64,000 nucleotides of DNA from positions 35,389 through 99,388 of IMG/VR virus record IMGVR_UViG_3300009433_002011. One strand, 5' to 3'. Position numbers and translations under genes: made by a program. Below are positions 63,907 through 64,000 of this stretch, piece after piece; the stretch's first letter is position 1; every line of letters starts with the position of its first letter. Below the pieces are notes generated by a model. It saw only the letters and a program-made list of their open reading frames with translations, made no database searches and was not told the DNA's origin. This DNA comes from a virus.

Positions 63907-64000
63907 TATGTATATCTCCCTCTGGTTGCCTTGTAGTTTCCGAGTATTCGCCTTGCACTTAGTGCGCGTTTATAAATTTTAAAATTAGAAATACCACCAT
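63906..64000 (-). CDS. C-terminal end of a LamG-type virion protein, partial
   Basis: From the window edge the minus strand is open to a TAA ending at 63906, which overlaps the next ATG by one base. The visible end ISNFKIYKRALSARRILGN plus YKATRGRY is the classical closing helix/strand of LamG (laminin G-like) domains found in phage and bacterial adhesins. The start lies outside the window. Confidence 0.75.
   Translation of the reverse strand, partial: GGISNFKIYKRALSARRILGNYKATRGRYT

Noticed and set aside
1-64000. tRNA genes, CRISPR arrays, insertion sequences, attachment sites
   Set aside because: No cloverleaf, repeat-spacer pattern, transposase or integrase was seen; a tRNA scan would be needed to exclude a tRNA fully.

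Overview
The window is a piece of a tailed-phage genome (Caudoviricetes). It is AT-rich by eye and densely packed: most neighbours overlap by ATGA or TAATG junctions or sit a few bases apart. There is no head gene (terminase, portal, capsid), no replication or lysis gene, and no tRNA or CRISPR that I can see. A late tail and adhesion module fills the minus strand, and a sugar and glycosyltransferase cluster fills the plus strand. This suggests a marine-type long-tailed phage whose remaining genome lies outside both ends. I see no sheath gene next to the tail-tube gene, so a flexible siphovirus-like tail is more likely than a contractile one, but this is not proven. The host cannot be fixed from this sequence.

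Plus strand, 1-11.2 kb: one tightly overlapping run of glycan genes. It holds several glycosyltransferases, an FkbM methyltransferase, a class I methyltransferase, and a dTDP-deoxy-amino-sugar set (RmlB-like dehydratase, DegT-type aminotransferase, FdtA/QdtA-like ketoisomerase). A second set joins a CMP-sugar cytidylyltransferase-like protein, a DRE-TIM aldolase/lyase and a short-chain dehydrogenase, with a YjbQ-family protein nearby. Together they look able to build and attach unusual sugars, either to the host surface or to the virion.

Plus strand, 11.2-14.5 kb: a clear sigma-70-type promoter at 11227-11256 opens a second unit with a GDP-fucose-synthase-like gene, a small unknown, a free-standing NUMOD3-like/DUF559-like homing endonuclease, a recombination-type unknown and a zinc-ribbon protein. 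It ends in a terminator facing a second terminator for the opposing minus-strand genes. Each hairpin is best paired in its own strand because of G-U wobble pairs.

Minus strand, 64-14.6 kb (transcribed right to left): the end of a LamG-type protein, a fibre-like protein and a small virion-like protein. Next comes a four-gene glycan cassette (phosphoribosyltransferase-HAD fusion, GT8-like transferase, sulfotransferase, pyruvyltransferase-like protein) set inside the structural run. After it come small structural and connector-like genes, two fibre-like proteins, tail-completion candidates, a tandemly duplicated tail-tube protein, two related proteins in the tail-chaperone position, and a 2464-residue tape measure. 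The run finishes with five large distal-tail or adhesion proteins, including one of 4846 residues (22.7% of the window) with LamG and FG-GAP-type units. A near-identical promoter-plus-leader block precedes the tail-tube gene and the last gene.

The most unusual observation is that the tape measure contains two copies of a domain with PD-(D/E)XK nuclease-like spacing (E623-D642-D667xK669 and E842-D864-D886xK888). The glycan cassette inside the late operon and the CMP-sugar route that uses a DRE-TIM enzyme instead of a visible NeuB-type synthase are next in interest.
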